64,000 nt of DNA from Rhodococcus sp. H36-A4 (GTDB lineage: Bacteria > Actinomycetota > Actinomycetes > Mycobacteriales > Mycobacteriaceae). Position numbers and translations under genes: made by a program. Positions 20,049 to 29,522 of this stretch are shown here, piece by piece. Within the stretch, counting starts at the first letter, position 1. The number at the start of each line of letters is the position of its first letter. Below the pieces are notes generated by a model. That model was not told the origin of the DNA and searched no databases. It saw only the letters and a list, made by a program, of their open reading frames with translations. The stretch covers positions 248,001 through 312,000 of the forward strand of contig NZ_JAPVLQ010000006.1 of the NCBI RefSeq assembly GCF_027158005.1, read 5' to 3'.

Positions 20049-21016
20049 GCGCGCGACTGTCGGTGCGGTTGGCCCGACTCCTCAACATGGTGCCCTTCTT
20101 TCTGGCCAATCCAGGCCTGAGCGCAGCCGAAGCAGCGCGCGAGCTCGGCGTATCCACCACGACCCTGATGACCGATCTGAATCAGCTCTGGATGTGCGGA
20201 TTGCCCGGCTACGGTCCCGGAGATCTCATCGACCTGTCCTTCTCCGAGGAGAGCATCGAGGTGACGTTCTCTGCTGGAATCGATCGTCCACTGCGGTTGA
20301 CGTCGACCGAAGCCACGGCCCTACTCGTCGCACTTCGTTCATTGACTTCGATGCCGGGGATGGTGGATCCGTCAGCTGCGCAGCGAGCGATCGCGAAGAT
20401 CGAGGATGCAGCAGGAGCTGCTGCCGCCAACGTCCCCCGATCGTCCGGGCAGGCTACGGAGACATCGGCACCGGAGAGCGCGGCCGCGGCCGCCATCCGC
20501 TCTGCCCTTCGGAATCGACATGCACTCGAATTGACCTATTACTCCGCTTCGCGTGACGCCGTGTCCGAACGAATCGTCGATCCGATCCGAACTGTCCTGA
20601 TCGATGATCACAGCTACCTGCAGGCTTGGTGCCGTCGCGCCGAGGGAGTGCGACTCTTTCGATTCGATCGAATCGACAGCGCAGGCGAGCTTTCCGAACC
20701 GTCGCGCCCGCCCGAGGGTGCACCACAGGACGACAGTTTCGAGATCTTCAATGACGATCCGTCGCTCCCACAGGCACTTCTCGAGATCCAAACAGATTTC
20801 GTGTGGGTGATGGACTATTACCCGATGACTCAGGTAGGTGCTGCGGCAGATGGCTCGATCACGGTGACGATGCGATTCGCGACCTTGGCGTGGATGACCC
20901 GTTTGACGCTTGGCTTCGGTACGGGGATCGCTGTGCTCGGACCGCCGGAACTGCAGCGCAGCGTCAACGAACGTGCCCGGGCCGCGCTGGCTGCCTATGC
21001 TGAGCTCGGTGAATGA
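20045..21016 (+). CDS. pafC: WYL-domain transcriptional activator PafC
   Basis: The partner of PafB, 323 residues with the same layout: winged helix-turn-helix (RLARLLNMVPFFLANPGLS, then AARELGVSTTTLMTDLNQL), WYL domain (about 165-225, containing DDHSYLQAWCRRAEGVRLFRF) and WCX domain (WMTRLTLGFGTGIAVLGPPEL). The strict WYL triad is replaced by SYL here. It begins at a GTG overlapping the pafB stop by 4 bases, which fits equal production of both subunits. tatA follows after 120 bases. Confidence 0.95.
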   Translation: MSARLSVRLARLLNMVPFFLANPGLSAAEAARELGVSTTTLMTDLNQLWMCGLPGYGPGDLIDLSFSEESIEVTFSAGIDRPLRLTSTEATALLVALRSLTSMPGMVDPSAAQRAIAKIEDAAGAAAANVPRSSGQATETSAPESAAAAAIRSALRNRHALELTYYSASRDAVSERIVDPIRTVLIDDHSYLQAWCRRAEGVRLFRFDRIDSAGELSEPSRPPEGAPQDDSFEIFNDDPSLPQALLEIQTDFVWVMDYYPMTQVGAAADGSITVTMRFATLAWMTRLTLGFGTGIAVLGPPELQRSVNERARAALAAYAELGE

Positions 21017-21103
21017 TTCGAAGAGGTTGTTCGCGTCGCTCGAGATCAATGAACTGACAGTTAACACTCGATTTCTTCGGGTCCGACTAGGTCTGATGTC
21101 GGG

Positions 21104-21109
21104 TACGCT
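21104..21109 (+). promoter_or_regulatory. Putative -10 box TACGCT for tatA
   Basis: TACGCT fits TANNNT and gives a leader of about 20 bases containing the GGGAGG ribosome site at 21126-21131. Confidence 0.4.
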
Positions 21110-21136
21110 CGAGATATCTGATTCTGGGAGGTATAC

Positions 21137-21418
21137 ATGGGAGCCTTGAGCCCGTGGCACTGGGCCATCGTCGCGGTGGTCGTCGTAATTCTGTTCGGTT
21201 CCAAGAAGCTGCCCGAAGCAGCTCGGGGACTGGGACGCTCGCTGCGCATTTTCAAGAGCGAAGTGAAGGAAATGCAGAACGACGGTAAGGCCGAAGCTCC
21301 TGCCGCTCGACCTGCCGCGCCAGGCCAGCTCGATCCTGCGGCGCCGGTCGACCCGCACTCCGTTGACGCTCATCCCGTTGACGGCGTGAGCAGCCGACCC
21401 GACACCAAGTCGGCCTGA
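21137..21418 (+). CDS. tatA: Sec-independent translocase subunit TatA
   Basis: Pore-forming subunit of the twin-arginine system that exports folded proteins. The 93 residues show the standard layout: a short N-terminus, one membrane helix ([15 protein letters not shown]), the hinge [14 protein letters not shown], an amphipathic helix ([11 protein letters not shown]), and an acidic, proline/alanine-rich tail typical of actinobacteria. The GGGAGG ribosome site is 5 bases before the ATG. The order pafBC-tatA-tatC-helY is conserved with mycobacteria. A 28-base palindrome separates it from tatC. Confidence 0.95.
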   Translation: MGALSPWHWAIVAVVVVILFGSKKLPEAARGLGRSLRIFKSEVKEMQNDGKAEAPAARPAAPGQLDPAAPVDPHSVDAHPVDGVSSRPDTKSA

Positions 21419-21436
21419 GAAGAACGATACGTAGCA

Positions 21437-21464
21437 AACCGGGGTGCTGATCAGCACCCCGGTT
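21437..21464. terminator. 28-bp perfect palindrome between tatA and tatC
   Basis: Two 14-base arms (AACCGGGGTGCTGA and its complement) with no spacer. It lies 18 bases after the tatA stop and 22 bases before the tatC ATG. The RNA hairpin would be very stable and has no T tract. It may partly end transcription or protect tatA mRNA. Confidence 0.7.
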
Positions 21465-21486
21465 CACTGCTGAGCGAAGACAGAGA

Positions 21487-22449
21487 ATGCGAATCCCGTT
21501 CGACCCAAGGCGAAGCAAGCGCCGACTGAATCCCGACGGCACGATGTCGTTGGTCGATCACTTGTACGAGTTGCGGACTCGGTTGATGTGGGCTTTGCTC
21601 GCCGTTGCCGTGACGACGGCCTTCGGCTTTTTTTGGTACTCGCACACCTTGTTCGGCATCGAGAGCCTCGGTGACCTACTACGCGGTCCTTACTGCTCAC
21701 TCGATCCGAGTTTGAGAGCGAATCTGAGCAACGACGACTCGTGCCGCTTGCTGGCTACCGGCCCATTCGATCAGTTCCTCCTCCGATTCAAGGTCGCGTT
21801 CACCGCCGGCGTCGTGTTGGCGTGCCCGATATGGCTCTACCAGTTGTGGGCGTTCATCACCCCGGGTCTATACGCGAAGGAACGCGGCTATGCGATCGCG
21901 TTCGTGTCTTCAGCTGCTGCACTGTTTGTCGCAGGTGCGATTCTCGCGTACTTCGTCGTGGCCAAGGGCCTGCACTTCTTGTTGTCCATCGGCGACAACG
22001 TTCAGATCACGGCGCTCAGCGGTGACCAGTACTTCGGGTTCTTGATCAACTTGCTGATCATTTTCGGTGTCAGCTTCGAGATTCCGCTCCTGGTGGTGGC
22101 CTTGAATTTCGTCGGCATCTTGACTTACGAACGATTGAAAGCATGGCGCCGCGGACTGATTTTCGGACTGTTCGTCTTCGCTGCGATCGCAACGCCCGGT
22201 CAAGACCCGTTCTCGATGTTGGCGTTGGCGTTGGCACTTACGATCCTGTTCGAAATGGCAGTGCAGATCGCTCGCATTCACGACAGGCGTAAATTGCGCA
22301 AGAGTAGCGAGGAATGGGGTGATGTATCCGATGACGAAGCATCGTCGATCGATTTCACTGGATCCATCGAATCACCGAACAAGGTCGAGTCACCGAGCAA
22401 GGTCGAGGCACCCCGTCAACCTCAGCAGGACTTCACCGACACGATCTGA
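21487..22449 (+). CDS. tatC: Sec-independent translocase subunit TatC
   Basis: Membrane receptor of the Tat system that binds twin-arginine signal peptides. The 320 residues have the hallmark [12 protein letters not shown] before the first membrane helix, six predicted membrane helices, and the conserved [12 protein letters not shown] and [12 protein letters not shown] stretches. The C-terminal cytoplasmic tail is long and carries three short imperfect repeats ([15 protein letters not shown]), which are variable in the genus. The ATG at 21487 is near the end of the palindrome region. helY starts 9 bases after the stop. Confidence 0.96.
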   Translation: MRIPFDPRRSKRRLNPDGTMSLVDHLYELRTRLMWALLAVAVTTAFGFFWYSHTLFGIESLGDLLRGPYCSLDPSLRANLSNDDSCRLLATGPFDQFLLRFKVAFTAGVVLACPIWLYQLWAFITPGLYAKERGYAIAFVSSAAALFVAGAILAYFVVAKGLHFLLSIGDNVQITALSGDQYFGFLINLLIIFGVSFEIPLLVVALNFVGILTYERLKAWRRGLIFGLFVFAAIATPGQDPFSMLALALALTILFEMAVQIARIHDRRKLRKSSEEWGDVSDDEASSIDFTGSIESPNKVESPSKVEAPRQPQQDFTDTI

Positions 22450-22458
22450 CGTGATGGA

Positions 22459-25182
22459 GTGAGCGTCTCGACGTCTGAATTGCAGAAGTTCGCGGGTGAG
22501 CTGAGCTTTCCACTCGATCGCTTTCAAATCGATGCCTGTACGGCATTGGAGGCGGGTCACGGCGTTCTGGTATGCGCTCCCACCGGTGCCGGTAAGACGA
22601 TTATCGGTGAGTTCGCCGTTCATCTCGCCCTCGCATCGGGTCGCAAGTGCTTCTACACGACTCCGATCAAAGCGCTGAGCAATCAGAAGTTCGCCGAGCT
22701 GACGGCAAGGTACGGCCGGTCGACTGTCGGCCTGTTGACCGGCGACTCGAGCATCAATCCCGATGCTCCGATCGTCGTGATGACGACCGAAGTCTTGCGA
22801 AACATGCTTTATGCCAACTCGAATGCCCTTCGGGGACTGTCCCATGTGGTCATGGACGAGGTTCACTATCTCGCCGATCGGTTCAGGGGTGCCGTGTGGG
22901 AAGAGGTGATTCTTCATCTCTCGCAGGACGTTCGACTGGTCAGCCTGTCGGCCACCGTGAGCAACGCCGAGGAGTTCGGCGCGTGGATGGAGACGGTGCG
23001 GGGAGATACCACCGTCGTGGTGGACGAGAATCGACCGGTGCCGTTGTCGCAGCACATCATGGTCGGCCGCCGGTTGTTCGATTTGTTCGACAGTCGCGCT
23101 CACTCCAGCGGGGGTGCGGCAAAACCTGTCGTCGACCGCGATCTGGTCCGCCATGTGAAGGAACGGCAGTCACTCGATTACGTCGACAGATGGCAAGCGC
23201 CACATGGAAGAGGACGCGGGCGCGGTGGACACGGTGCGAGTGCGAACAATCGACCTCTGCCGCGGCCCGAAGTTATCGCTCGGCTCGACCAGGAGGGTCT
23301 ACTCCCTGCAATCACTTTCATCTTCAGCCGTGCCGGTTGCGACGCTGCGCTGACGCAATGTCTGCGTTCCCGGTTGGTTCTCACGACGCCGGAGCAGGTC
23401 GAAGAGATTCGCTACATTGTCGAAAAACACACCTCCGAGCTTCCTCGTCAGGACCTCGAAGTACTCGGCTTCTGGGAGTGGCGCGAGGCTCTCGAGCGAG
23501 GGCTCGCCGCCCATCACGCGGGTATGCTGCCGGTCTTCCGCCATACAGTCGAGGAGCTGTTCGTCAAAGGCCTTGTCCGGGCGGTGTTTGCCACCGAAAC
23601 ATTGGCTCTGGGCATCAATATGCCAGCACGCACCGTCGTGCTCGAGAAGCTGGTCAAGTTCAATGGTGAGTCCCATGCGGAATTGACTCCGGGGGAGTAC
23701 ACCCAGCTGACGGGTCGAGCGGGACGTCGTGGCATCGATATCGAAGGTCATGCGGTCGTACTGTGGCAGCCGGGAACCGAGCCGACCGAAGTAGCGGGTC
23801 TGGCATCGACCCGCACTTTTCCGCTACGGAGCTCATTCCGTCCGGGCTACAACATGTCGATAAATTTGGTCGAACAATTCGGGGCCGCCGACTCACGCGC
23901 ATTGCTGGAACGCTCGTTTGCGCAGTTCCAAGCGGACCGATCTGTCGTCGGGCTCGTTCGCGGCATCGAGCGTAACGATGTGACTCTGACCCAATTGGGT
24001 GCGCGACTGGGCGGACCGGAAGGTGAATACTTCGAATACGCCAAGCTGCGCGAACGACTGAAGGACCGCGAAAAGACCCTCGAGCGTCAGGGACGACAGG
24101 ACCGACGGGACAATGCCGTCGAATCGCTACGGAGTCTCAAGCGTGGTGACGTCGTGTCTGTTCCCAGCGGGAAGCGCAGCGGGTTGGCTGTTGTCCTCGA
24201 GCCCGATGACGATCTCACCGATCCTCGGCCGTTGGTTCTGACCGAGGACAAGTGGGCCGGACGAGTGTCGGCTGCCGACTTCCCCTCTCCTGCGGACTCA
24301 TTGGGTGAGATGCGTTTGCCCCGCTATGTCGATCATCGAACGGCGAGTACTCGGCGTGATGTGGCGGCGGCGTTGCGTTCGACCGGAATCTCCGTGCCAT
24401 CGGATCACCGACGCCGTAAATCCACGGCGGCCGACGACCGCGAACTTGCCACGTTGAGGCGGAGCATACGTTCGCATCCGGTTCATTCGAGGTCCGATCG
24501 TGAGGAACTCGGCCGAGTGGGCGAGCGGTACAACCGGCTTGCTCGTGAGAATGAATCGATGCGCCGCAAGGTATCTGCTACGACCAATTCCTTGGCGCGC
24601 ACATTCGACCGGATTTTATCGCTGCTTACCGAAAGGGAATACATCACTGCCGGTCGTACACCCGAGGTGACGGGTAACGGTTCGCGGTTGAGCCGAATCT
24701 ACTCGGAATCGGATCTGCTTGTCGCCGAGTGCCTGCGGCAACGCCTCTGGCTCGGCCTTGCGCCCGCCGAACTTGCTGCCGTTGTGTCCTCGGTCGTGTT
24801 CGAGTCACGGCAGGAAGGCGACTCGACTCCACAGGGGCCAACCGGACCTGTGCGTCATGCTCTGACCGAGACGGTTCGGGTATGGACGGAATTGCGTGCC
24901 GACGAGATTCGACATTCCCTGCCGCCGACACGTGAACCCGATATGGGGTTTGTGAAAGCCGTATATCGCTGGGCCAGCGACAGCTCGCTCGTAGATGCTC
25001 TCGTCGCTGCAGGGGACAACGGAAAAGCTCTGTCCGGGGGTGATTTCGTTCGATGGTGCCGACAGGTCATCGATCTACTCGACCAGGTACGTCTGGCTTC
25101 GCCGGATCCGGAGATATCCAAGACGGCAGCTCGCGCTGTCACTGCCTTACGACGTGGTGTTGTCGCAGTCGATGCGGCGTGA
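22459..25182 (+). CDS. helY: DEAD/DEAH-box RNA helicase HelY (Ski2/Mtr4-like)
   Basis: A 907-residue superfamily 2 helicase homologous to M. tuberculosis HelY (Rv2092c). Walker A is APTGAGKT at 40-47. The DEVH box begins at Asp133 in VVMDEVHYLADRFRG. Further motifs are LSATVSN, INMPARTVVLEKLVKFNG and the motif VI region QLTGRAGRRGID. An arginine/glycine-rich insertion (HGRGRGRGGHG) sits near 250. The C-terminal third resembles the DSHCT domain of Ski2/Mtr4 proteins, so it probably unwinds structured RNA for decay or processing. GTG start 9 bases after tatC. Confidence 0.92.
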   Translation: MSVSTSELQKFAGELSFPLDRFQIDACTALEAGHGVLVCAPTGAGKTIIGEFAVHLALASGRKCFYTTPIKALSNQKFAELTARYGRSTVGLLTGDSSINPDAPIVVMTTEVLRNMLYANSNALRGLSHVVMDEVHYLADRFRGAVWEEVILHLSQDVRLVSLSATVSNAEEFGAWMETVRGDTTVVVDENRPVPLSQHIMVGRRLFDLFDSRAHSSGGAAKPVVDRDLVRHVKERQSLDYVDRWQAPHGRGRGRGGHGASANNRPLPRPEVIARLDQEGLLPAITFIFSRAGCDAALTQCLRSRLVLTTPEQVEEIRYIVEKHTSELPRQDLEVLGFWEWREALERGLAAHHAGMLPVFRHTVEELFVKGLVRAVFATETLALGINMPARTVVLEKLVKFNGESHAELTPGEYTQLTGRAGRRGIDIEGHAVVLWQPGTEPTEVAGLASTRTFPLRSSFRPGYNMSINLVEQFGAADSRALLERSFAQFQADRSVVGLVRGIERNDVTLTQLGARLGGPEGEYFEYAKLRERLKDREKTLERQGRQDRRDNAVESLRSLKRGDVVSVPSGKRSGLAVVLEPDDDLTDPRPLVLTEDKWAGRVSAADFPSPADSLGEMRLPRYVDHRTASTRRDVAAALRSTGISVPSDHRRRKSTAADDRELATLRRSIRSHPVHSRSDREELGRVGERYNRLARENESMRRKVSATTNSLARTFDRILSLLTEREYITAGRTPEVTGNGSRLSRIYSESDLLVAECLRQRLWLGLAPAELAAVVSSVVFESRQEGDSTPQGPTGPVRHALTETVRVWTELRADEIRHSLPPTREPDMGFVKAVYRWASDSSLVDALVAAGDNGKALSGGDFVRWCRQVIDLLDQVRLASPDPEISKTAARAVTALRRGVVAVDAA

Positions 25183-25193
25183 GTGAATTCCGT

Positions 25194-25199
25194 TAAGGT
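25194..25199 (+). promoter_or_regulatory. Putative -10 box TAAGGT for the DUF4333 gene
   Basis: TAAGGT fits TANNNT, 29 bases before the ATG, leaving a short leader with a TGGAGG ribosome site. Confidence 0.4.
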
Positions 25200-25228
25200 G
25201 TGACGACATCGAATCAAGTGGAGGCGAG

Positions 25229-26092
25229 ATGACCGGCCCTTACGGTCCGAACAACCCTGATGAGCAATGGTCGCGCAATCAGGGGCAACGGGAAGAACCA
25301 GCGTCGGAGACCCCTTCTGGTGAACTCCCTCCGACCGGTCAGCCGTGGGATCAACAGGTACCCGGTCAGCAAGCATGGGGCCAAGCCGGACCTACATCGG
25401 GCCAACCGACTCAGGGCTACCTGCAGCAGCCGCCCTATCCACAGGGGCAATACCCGGCGCAGCCCCAGGGGCAGGGTAACTATCCAACTCAGTCCTACGA
25501 GCAGGGCCAGTTTCCGCAGGGCCAATTTCCTCAAGGGCAGTATCCGCAGGGGCAGTTTCCGCAGGGCCAGTTCCCCCAGGGGCAGTTTCCGCAGGGGCAG
25601 TTTCCGCAGGGCCAGTTCCCCCAGGGGCAGTTTCCGCAGGGCCAGTTCCCCCAGGGGCAGTATCCGCAGGGGCAAAACCCGCAGGGCCAGTACGGGGGCA
25701 TGTATCCCGGTCAGCAGCAGCCGGGTCAGCAGCAGCCCGGTCAGCAGCAGTGGAATCCAGGTGGACAATCACCGCAGGGCACCAAGTCGAAGACACCCCT
25801 GTTCCTGATCGGCGGTTTGGTCGTTGCAATTCTTCTCATCGGTGGGGTGCTTTTTGCCACCTTGGGTGGAACGAAGACCCTTGATCCTGACGCTGCCGAG
25901 GCCGGAATCGAAGAGATCGTCTCCGGAACCTACGGTGCCACAAGCATTTCGAACGTAAATTGCCCCAGCGGCCAGGCCGTCGAAAAAGGTGCATCCTTCG
26001 ATTGCTCGGTGCGAGTCGATGGCATCGACAAAAAGGTGACGTTGACGTTCACCGATGACACCGGAACCTACGAGGTATCACGTCCCCGCTGA
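25229..26092 (+). CDS. DUF4333 membrane protein with GQ[FY]PQ repeats
   Basis: A 287-residue membrane-anchored protein, homologue of M. tuberculosis Rv2091c. The first 190 residues are cytoplasmic, rich in Gln, Pro and Gly, and include about 12 tandem pentapeptides of the type GQFPQ (encoded near 25505-25690) followed by GQQQP repeats. One membrane helix follows (LFLIGGLVVAILLIGGVLFATL). The extracellular C-terminal DUF4333 domain has the paired cysteines NVNCPSG and SFDCSVRV, and ends DTGTYEVSRPR. Its function is unknown. The repeat region is likely disordered and may bind cell-envelope or division partners. It converges with the exonuclease gene. Confidence 0.85.
   Translation: MTGPYGPNNPDEQWSRNQGQREEPASETPSGELPPTGQPWDQQVPGQQAWGQAGPTSGQPTQGYLQQPPYPQGQYPAQPQGQGNYPTQSYEQGQFPQGQFPQGQYPQGQFPQGQFPQGQFPQGQFPQGQFPQGQFPQGQFPQGQYPQGQNPQGQYGGMYPGQQQPGQQQPGQQQWNPGGQSPQGTKSKTPLFLIGGLVVAILLIGGVLFATLGGTKTLDPDAAEAGIEEIVSGTYGATSISNVNCPSGQAVEKGASFDCSVRVDGIDKKVTLTFTDDTGTYEVSRPR
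25505..25690 (+). repeat. 15-bp tandem repeats encoding GQ[FYN]PQ pentapeptides
   Basis: About 12 units, mostly CAGGGGCAGTTTCCG or the close variant CAGGGCCAGTTCCCC. Some neighbouring units are identical, suggesting recent expansion or contraction by slippage. Confidence 0.9.
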
Positions 26093-26154
26093 CGTACTGG
26101 AACCGGCTGATGTACGAAAGCCAGCTGGGCCACGGAGTGTATCTGGGTTTCGGG

Positions 26155-27129
26155 TCAGGCGCGACCGTAGGTGCCCATTGCCGAGGTCAGTCGGTCCACA
26201 GCACTGCCGATTCCGAGCTCGGAAGCCAGCTGCGACAGCCGATCCGGGTCGGCGGGCGCAGCTGGGATGATGTCCGAGCGTGAGAACTCGACCTCGGCAT
26301 CGGTGACGACGCGAACTACGGGCAGTGCTGCATCCAGGTAGTCGCTCGCCGCGGTCAGTTTTGCTCGGATGCCCTTCGCTAGATCGGATGCTGGATCGTT
26401 CACCGCTGCGCGCAGGTCGGCCACCGAGCCGTAGCGCAGCATGAGGGTCGACGCTGTTTTCTCGCCGACGCCTTTCACACCCGGGAGTCCGTCGGAGGCA
26501 TCACCGCGTAGAAGGGCGAGTTCGGCATATGCTTCGCCCGCCCGGTGCAGGGGAACCCCGTACTTTTCTGCTACTTCGCTGGGGCCGAACAACTCTGCTT
26601 TCGCCAACCCTCGTCCGACGTAGAGGACCCTGACCTGGTTGGGTTCATCGGACGCAACCTGCAGCAGATCTCGATCTCCGCTGACTACGACGACCGGATC
26701 CTCTCGCTCGCGCGCAGCCAGAGTTCCAAGTACGTCATCGGCTTCGAGTCCGACCGATCCGGCAGTTGCGATCCCCGCGGCAGCGAGAACGTTCTTGATC
26801 ATCTCGACCTGCGGGGTCAGTGTTTCGGGTACTTCCTCGCTCGATCCGGTGCTGGGCAGTACTTCTGCGACGCGATGCGCCTTGTACGACGGCACTGCAT
26901 CCACTCGAAACTTCGGGCGCCAATCGAGATCGAGGCAGACGGCGAGACGGCGCGGCTCGGTTCGAGCCATCAGAGCAGCGACCATGTCGATGAATCCCCG
27001 CACGGCGTTGACCGGTCGCCCATCCGGGGCCGTGATCGATTCGGGTAGCGCGTAGTAGGCCCGAAACCACAGGCTGGCTCCGTCGAGAAGAAGAAGAGGT
27101 GACGTTCCCGGGGCTGTCATGGACATCAT
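26155..27129 (-). CDS. 5'-3' exonuclease (FEN/PolA N-terminal domain family)
   Basis: A 324-residue stand-alone relative of the 5' nuclease domain of DNA polymerase I; homologue of M. tuberculosis Rv2090. It starts with [19 protein letters not shown] (first metal-binding Asp), contains [17 protein letters not shown], the central acidic cluster [13 protein letters not shown] and [12 protein letters not shown], and the helix-hairpin-helix [15 protein letters not shown] that binds DNA. It probably processes flaps or RNA primers. Three in-frame ATGs lie close together (27129, 27126 and 27120); the first is given. It shares the short upstream region with the divergent peptidase gene. Confidence 0.9.
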   Translation of the reverse strand: MMSMTAPGTSPLLLLDGASLWFRAYYALPESITAPDGRPVNAVRGFIDMVAALMARTEPRRLAVCLDLDWRPKFRVDAVPSYKAHRVAEVLPSTGSSEEVPETLTPQVEMIKNVLAAAGIATAGSVGLEADDVLGTLAAREREDPVVVVSGDRDLLQVASDEPNQVRVLYVGRGLAKAELFGPSEVAEKYGVPLHRAGEAYAELALLRGDASDGLPGVKGVGEKTASTLMLRYGSVADLRAAVNDPASDLAKGIRAKLTAASDYLDAALPVVRVVTDAEVEFSRSDIIPAAPADPDRLSQLASELGIGSAVDRLTSAMGTYGRA

Positions 27130-27144
27130 CTTGCCAAACGCCGT

Positions 27145-27150
27145 TAGCCT
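27145..27150 (+). promoter_or_regulatory. -10 box TAGCCT of the Xaa-Pro peptidase gene (leaderless)
   Basis: TAGCCT followed by 6 bases and the ATG at 27157, in the 27-base divergent gap. Confidence 0.55.
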
Positions 27151-27156
27151 GAAGTC

Positions 27157-28302
27157 ATGAGTTCCGATTCCACGTCGTCACCCACCCGATTCGCGACAGA
27201 AATCTATGCCTCGCGGCTGGCTCACGCGGCCGAGTACGCCGGGCAGGCGGGCCTGGATGCGTTGCTGGTCACCCCTGGTCCAGATCTGCAGTACCTGGTC
27301 GGATCGCGGGCAAGTTCGTTCGAGCGCCTGATCTGCCTGGTGATCCCCGCGGATGGCTCGAGCCCCACCGTGATCGTCCCGCGGATCGAGTTGGCAGCCT
27401 TGCAGGATTCCGCGGTCGGTGATCTCGGTCTCGTCATTACCGATTGGGTGGATGGAGTCAGTCCGTACGCACTTGTCGCCGCCGTCTTGCCGTCCGGCGC
27501 GAAGACCGCGGTCGACGACGCCATGCCGGCATTGCACTTCGTGCCGTTGGCCGAGAAGCTGGGTCGGACACCAATTTTGGCGACCGCGGTGTTGCGGCAA
27601 CTGCGAATGTCGAAGGACAGCGCCGAGATCGAGGCGCTCCGGCGCGCCGGCCACGCCATCGACCGGGTCCACGCCCGAATGGGGGACTTCCTGAGAGTCG
27701 GCCGAACGGAGGCCGCAGTCGCACACGACATCGGCGCCGCGATCGTGGAGGAAGGGCACACCGAGGCAGCGTTCATCATCGTCGGTTCCGGTCCGCACGG
27801 CGCGGATCCGCATCACGAGGTGTCGGAGCGCATCATCGAGGCAGGAGATGTCGTCGTGATCGACATCGGCGGGCCTGTCGCGCCGGGGTACAACTCCGAT
27901 TCGACGCGTACATATGTTTTGGGCGAGCCCTCTGCCGAAGTTGCCAAGCAGTACGCCGTTCTCGAGCGAGCACAACAAGCGGCAGTCGATGCAGTCAGGC
28001 CCGGTGTGAGAGCCGAGACCATCGACGCGGCGGCGCGCGACGTACTGTCCGCCGAGGGACTAGGGGATGTGTTCCTGCACCGCACCGGCCACGGAATCGG
28101 TCTGTCGGTTCACGAGGAGCCTTACATCGTGGCAGGAAATGACATCGAATTGGTCGAGGGGATGGCCTTCAGTATCGAACCCGGGATTTATTTTCGGGGT
28201 CAGTGGGGTGCGCGCATCGAGGACATCGTGATCGTCACCGCGGACGGGTGCGAGTCGGTCAACCTTCGGCCGCACGGGCTGGCGGTATTGCCGACCACGT
28301 AG
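27157..28302 (+). CDS. pepE: M24-family Xaa-Pro peptidase
   Basis: A 381-residue metallopeptidase of the pita-bread fold; homologue of M. tuberculosis PepE (Rv2089c). An N-terminal creatinase-like domain (about 1-145) precedes the M24 catalytic domain. The five metal ligands are visible: Asp in VVVIDIGG, Asp in [10 protein letters not shown], His in [15 protein letters not shown], Glu in FSIEPGIYF and Glu in ARIEDIVIV. It is expected to cleave X-Pro dipeptides or trim proline-containing peptides in the cytoplasm. It could plausibly finish peptides released by the proteasome, but that link is only inferred from location. Confidence 0.9.
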   Translation: MSSDSTSSPTRFATEIYASRLAHAAEYAGQAGLDALLVTPGPDLQYLVGSRASSFERLICLVIPADGSSPTVIVPRIELAALQDSAVGDLGLVITDWVDGVSPYALVAAVLPSGAKTAVDDAMPALHFVPLAEKLGRTPILATAVLRQLRMSKDSAEIEALRRAGHAIDRVHARMGDFLRVGRTEAAVAHDIGAAIVEEGHTEAAFIIVGSGPHGADPHHEVSERIIEAGDVVVIDIGGPVAPGYNSDSTRTYVLGEPSAEVAKQYAVLERAQQAAVDAVRPGVRAETIDAAARDVLSAEGLGDVFLHRTGHGIGLSVHEEPYIVAGNDIELVEGMAFSIEPGIYFRGQWGARIEDIVIVTADGCESVNLRPHGLAVLPTT

Positions 28303-28303
28303 A

Positions 28304-28717
28304 TCAGCGCGCGAGCAGTGACCGGGAGCCCAGTATCCGTTGGACGGCGATCGTGATGACGATGCGTTCCGGATTCTCCCGAGGGACTCGGTAGCGCTGG
28401 GCGTATCGTAGCTCCGCCTCGTGGACGTCGTCTCGGTCGGTCAGCACGGTGCTCGGCCCTTCCAACGTCAGCCACCGCGGCCCTTCGATCTGACTTACAG
28501 CTGCATAGCCACCTCGTGCAGCGTTGATCGCCTTCTGTGTCGTGCGGCCGGTGATCACGCGCGCAATGCGAGCTTCGGGATCCCAGGTGAACCCGACAGC
28601 GACGACGTGGGGCGTGCCGTCGGCGCGGAGTGTCGTCAGCGTTGCGAGATGACGTTGGGTAAGAAATTCGGTCGCCTCGGCGGTGAGGGCTGCGGGGTCT
28701 GCGGGGGTGGTGGCCAT
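28304..28717 (-). CDS. F420-dependent PPOX protein, biliverdin-reductase-like
   Basis: A 137-residue split-barrel protein of the pyridoxamine-phosphate-oxidase fold, closely resembling M. tuberculosis Rv2074, reported as an F420H2-dependent biliverdin reductase. Matching segments are [46 protein letters not shown] and [21 protein letters not shown]. The ATG at 28717 was chosen because it lies 6 bases after a TACGGT box and matches the start of Rv2074; a longer frame adds 26 unrelated residues. It converges with the peptidase gene at a 1-base gap. Confidence 0.85.
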   Translation of the reverse strand: MATTPADPAALTAEATEFLTQRHLATLTTLRADGTPHVVAVGFTWDPEARIARVITGRTTQKAINAARGGYAAVSQIEGPRWLTLEGPSTVLTDRDDVHEAELRYAQRYRVPRENPERIVITIAVQRILGSRSLLAR

Positions 28718-28723
28718 GCTACG

Positions 28724-28729
28724 ACCGTA
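28724..28729 (-). promoter_or_regulatory. -10 box TACGGT of the PPOX gene (leaderless)
   Basis: TACGGT on the minus strand with 6 bases before the ATG at 28717. It decides the start. Confidence 0.55.
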
Positions 28730-28748
28730 ATCGGCGAGACTGTCAGTC

Positions 28749-29522
28749 GTGACGTCCACTCCACCCAGTGACACTTTTCCGCGCCATGTCGGCACAGTCC
28801 TGCTTCTAGGGGGCCGCAGCGAGATCGGTATGGAGGTGGCGACGAGGCTTGCACCGGGTCGGACCGTCGTACTTGCTGCGAGGCGGAGCGATCAGCTTTC
28901 CTCACAGGTCGGTCGATTGCAGGCTGCCGGTGCACGCAGCGTCGCAACGGTGGAGTTCGATGCCGACGACGTGAGCCGGCACGGTGAGTTTCTCGAATCC
29001 GTCGCGCAGGAGCACGGCCCATTGGCGACCGTGGTTCTGGCATTCGGAATCCTCGGCGACCAGTCACTGGCAGTATCGGACGCCGAGCACGCAATGGCGA
29101 TCGTGCATACCGACTTTGTCGCTCAGATTTCTGTTCTCACTCACGGGGCTCGGATGATGCGCGTACAGGGGAGCGGCGAACTCGTAGTCTTCTCCTCCGT
29201 GGCCGGCATCCGCGTGCGCAAGGCCAACTATGTGTACGGCTCGGCCAAGGCTGGGCTCGACGGCTTCGCGAGCGGTCTAGCGGATTCACTGCATGGGTCG
29301 GGGGTATCACTGCTACTTGTCCGCCCAGGCTTCGTCATCGGATCGATGACCGAGGGAATGTCTCCCGCACCGTTTTCCAGTACACCAGGCCAAGTCGCTG
29401 ATGCCGTGGCGCATGCGCTGGCAAGAAAGAAGTCTCGGGTGTGGGTGCCCGGCATCCTCGGACCCCTGTACGCCGGATTGAATCTGCTGCCGTCGTGGCT
29501 CTGGCGAAAGATGCCTCGCTGA
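28749..29522 (+). CDS. Short-chain dehydrogenase/reductase
   Basis: A 257-residue SDR with the glycine motif [14 protein letters not shown], the Rossmann AARRSDQL stretch, the catalytic Ser in VVFSSVAG and the YVYGSAKAG motif (Tyr-x-x-x-Lys). The homologue next to cobL in M. tuberculosis is Rv2073c. The pattern resembles reductases acting on decaprenyl-linked pentoses (DprE2-like), but the substrate is not clear. The GTG start faces the PPOX gene. The stop overlaps the cobL ATG (TGATG), placing it in the cobalamin transcript, though nothing in the sequence shows a B12 function. Confidence 0.85.
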   Translation: MTSTPPSDTFPRHVGTVLLLGGRSEIGMEVATRLAPGRTVVLAARRSDQLSSQVGRLQAAGARSVATVEFDADDVSRHGEFLESVAQEHGPLATVVLAFGILGDQSLAVSDAEHAMAIVHTDFVAQISVLTHGARMMRVQGSGELVVFSSVAGIRVRKANYVYGSAKAGLDGFASGLADSLHGSGVSLLLVRPGFVIGSMTEGMSPAPFSSTPGQVADAVAHALARKKSRVWVPGILGPLYAGLNLLPSWLWRKMPR

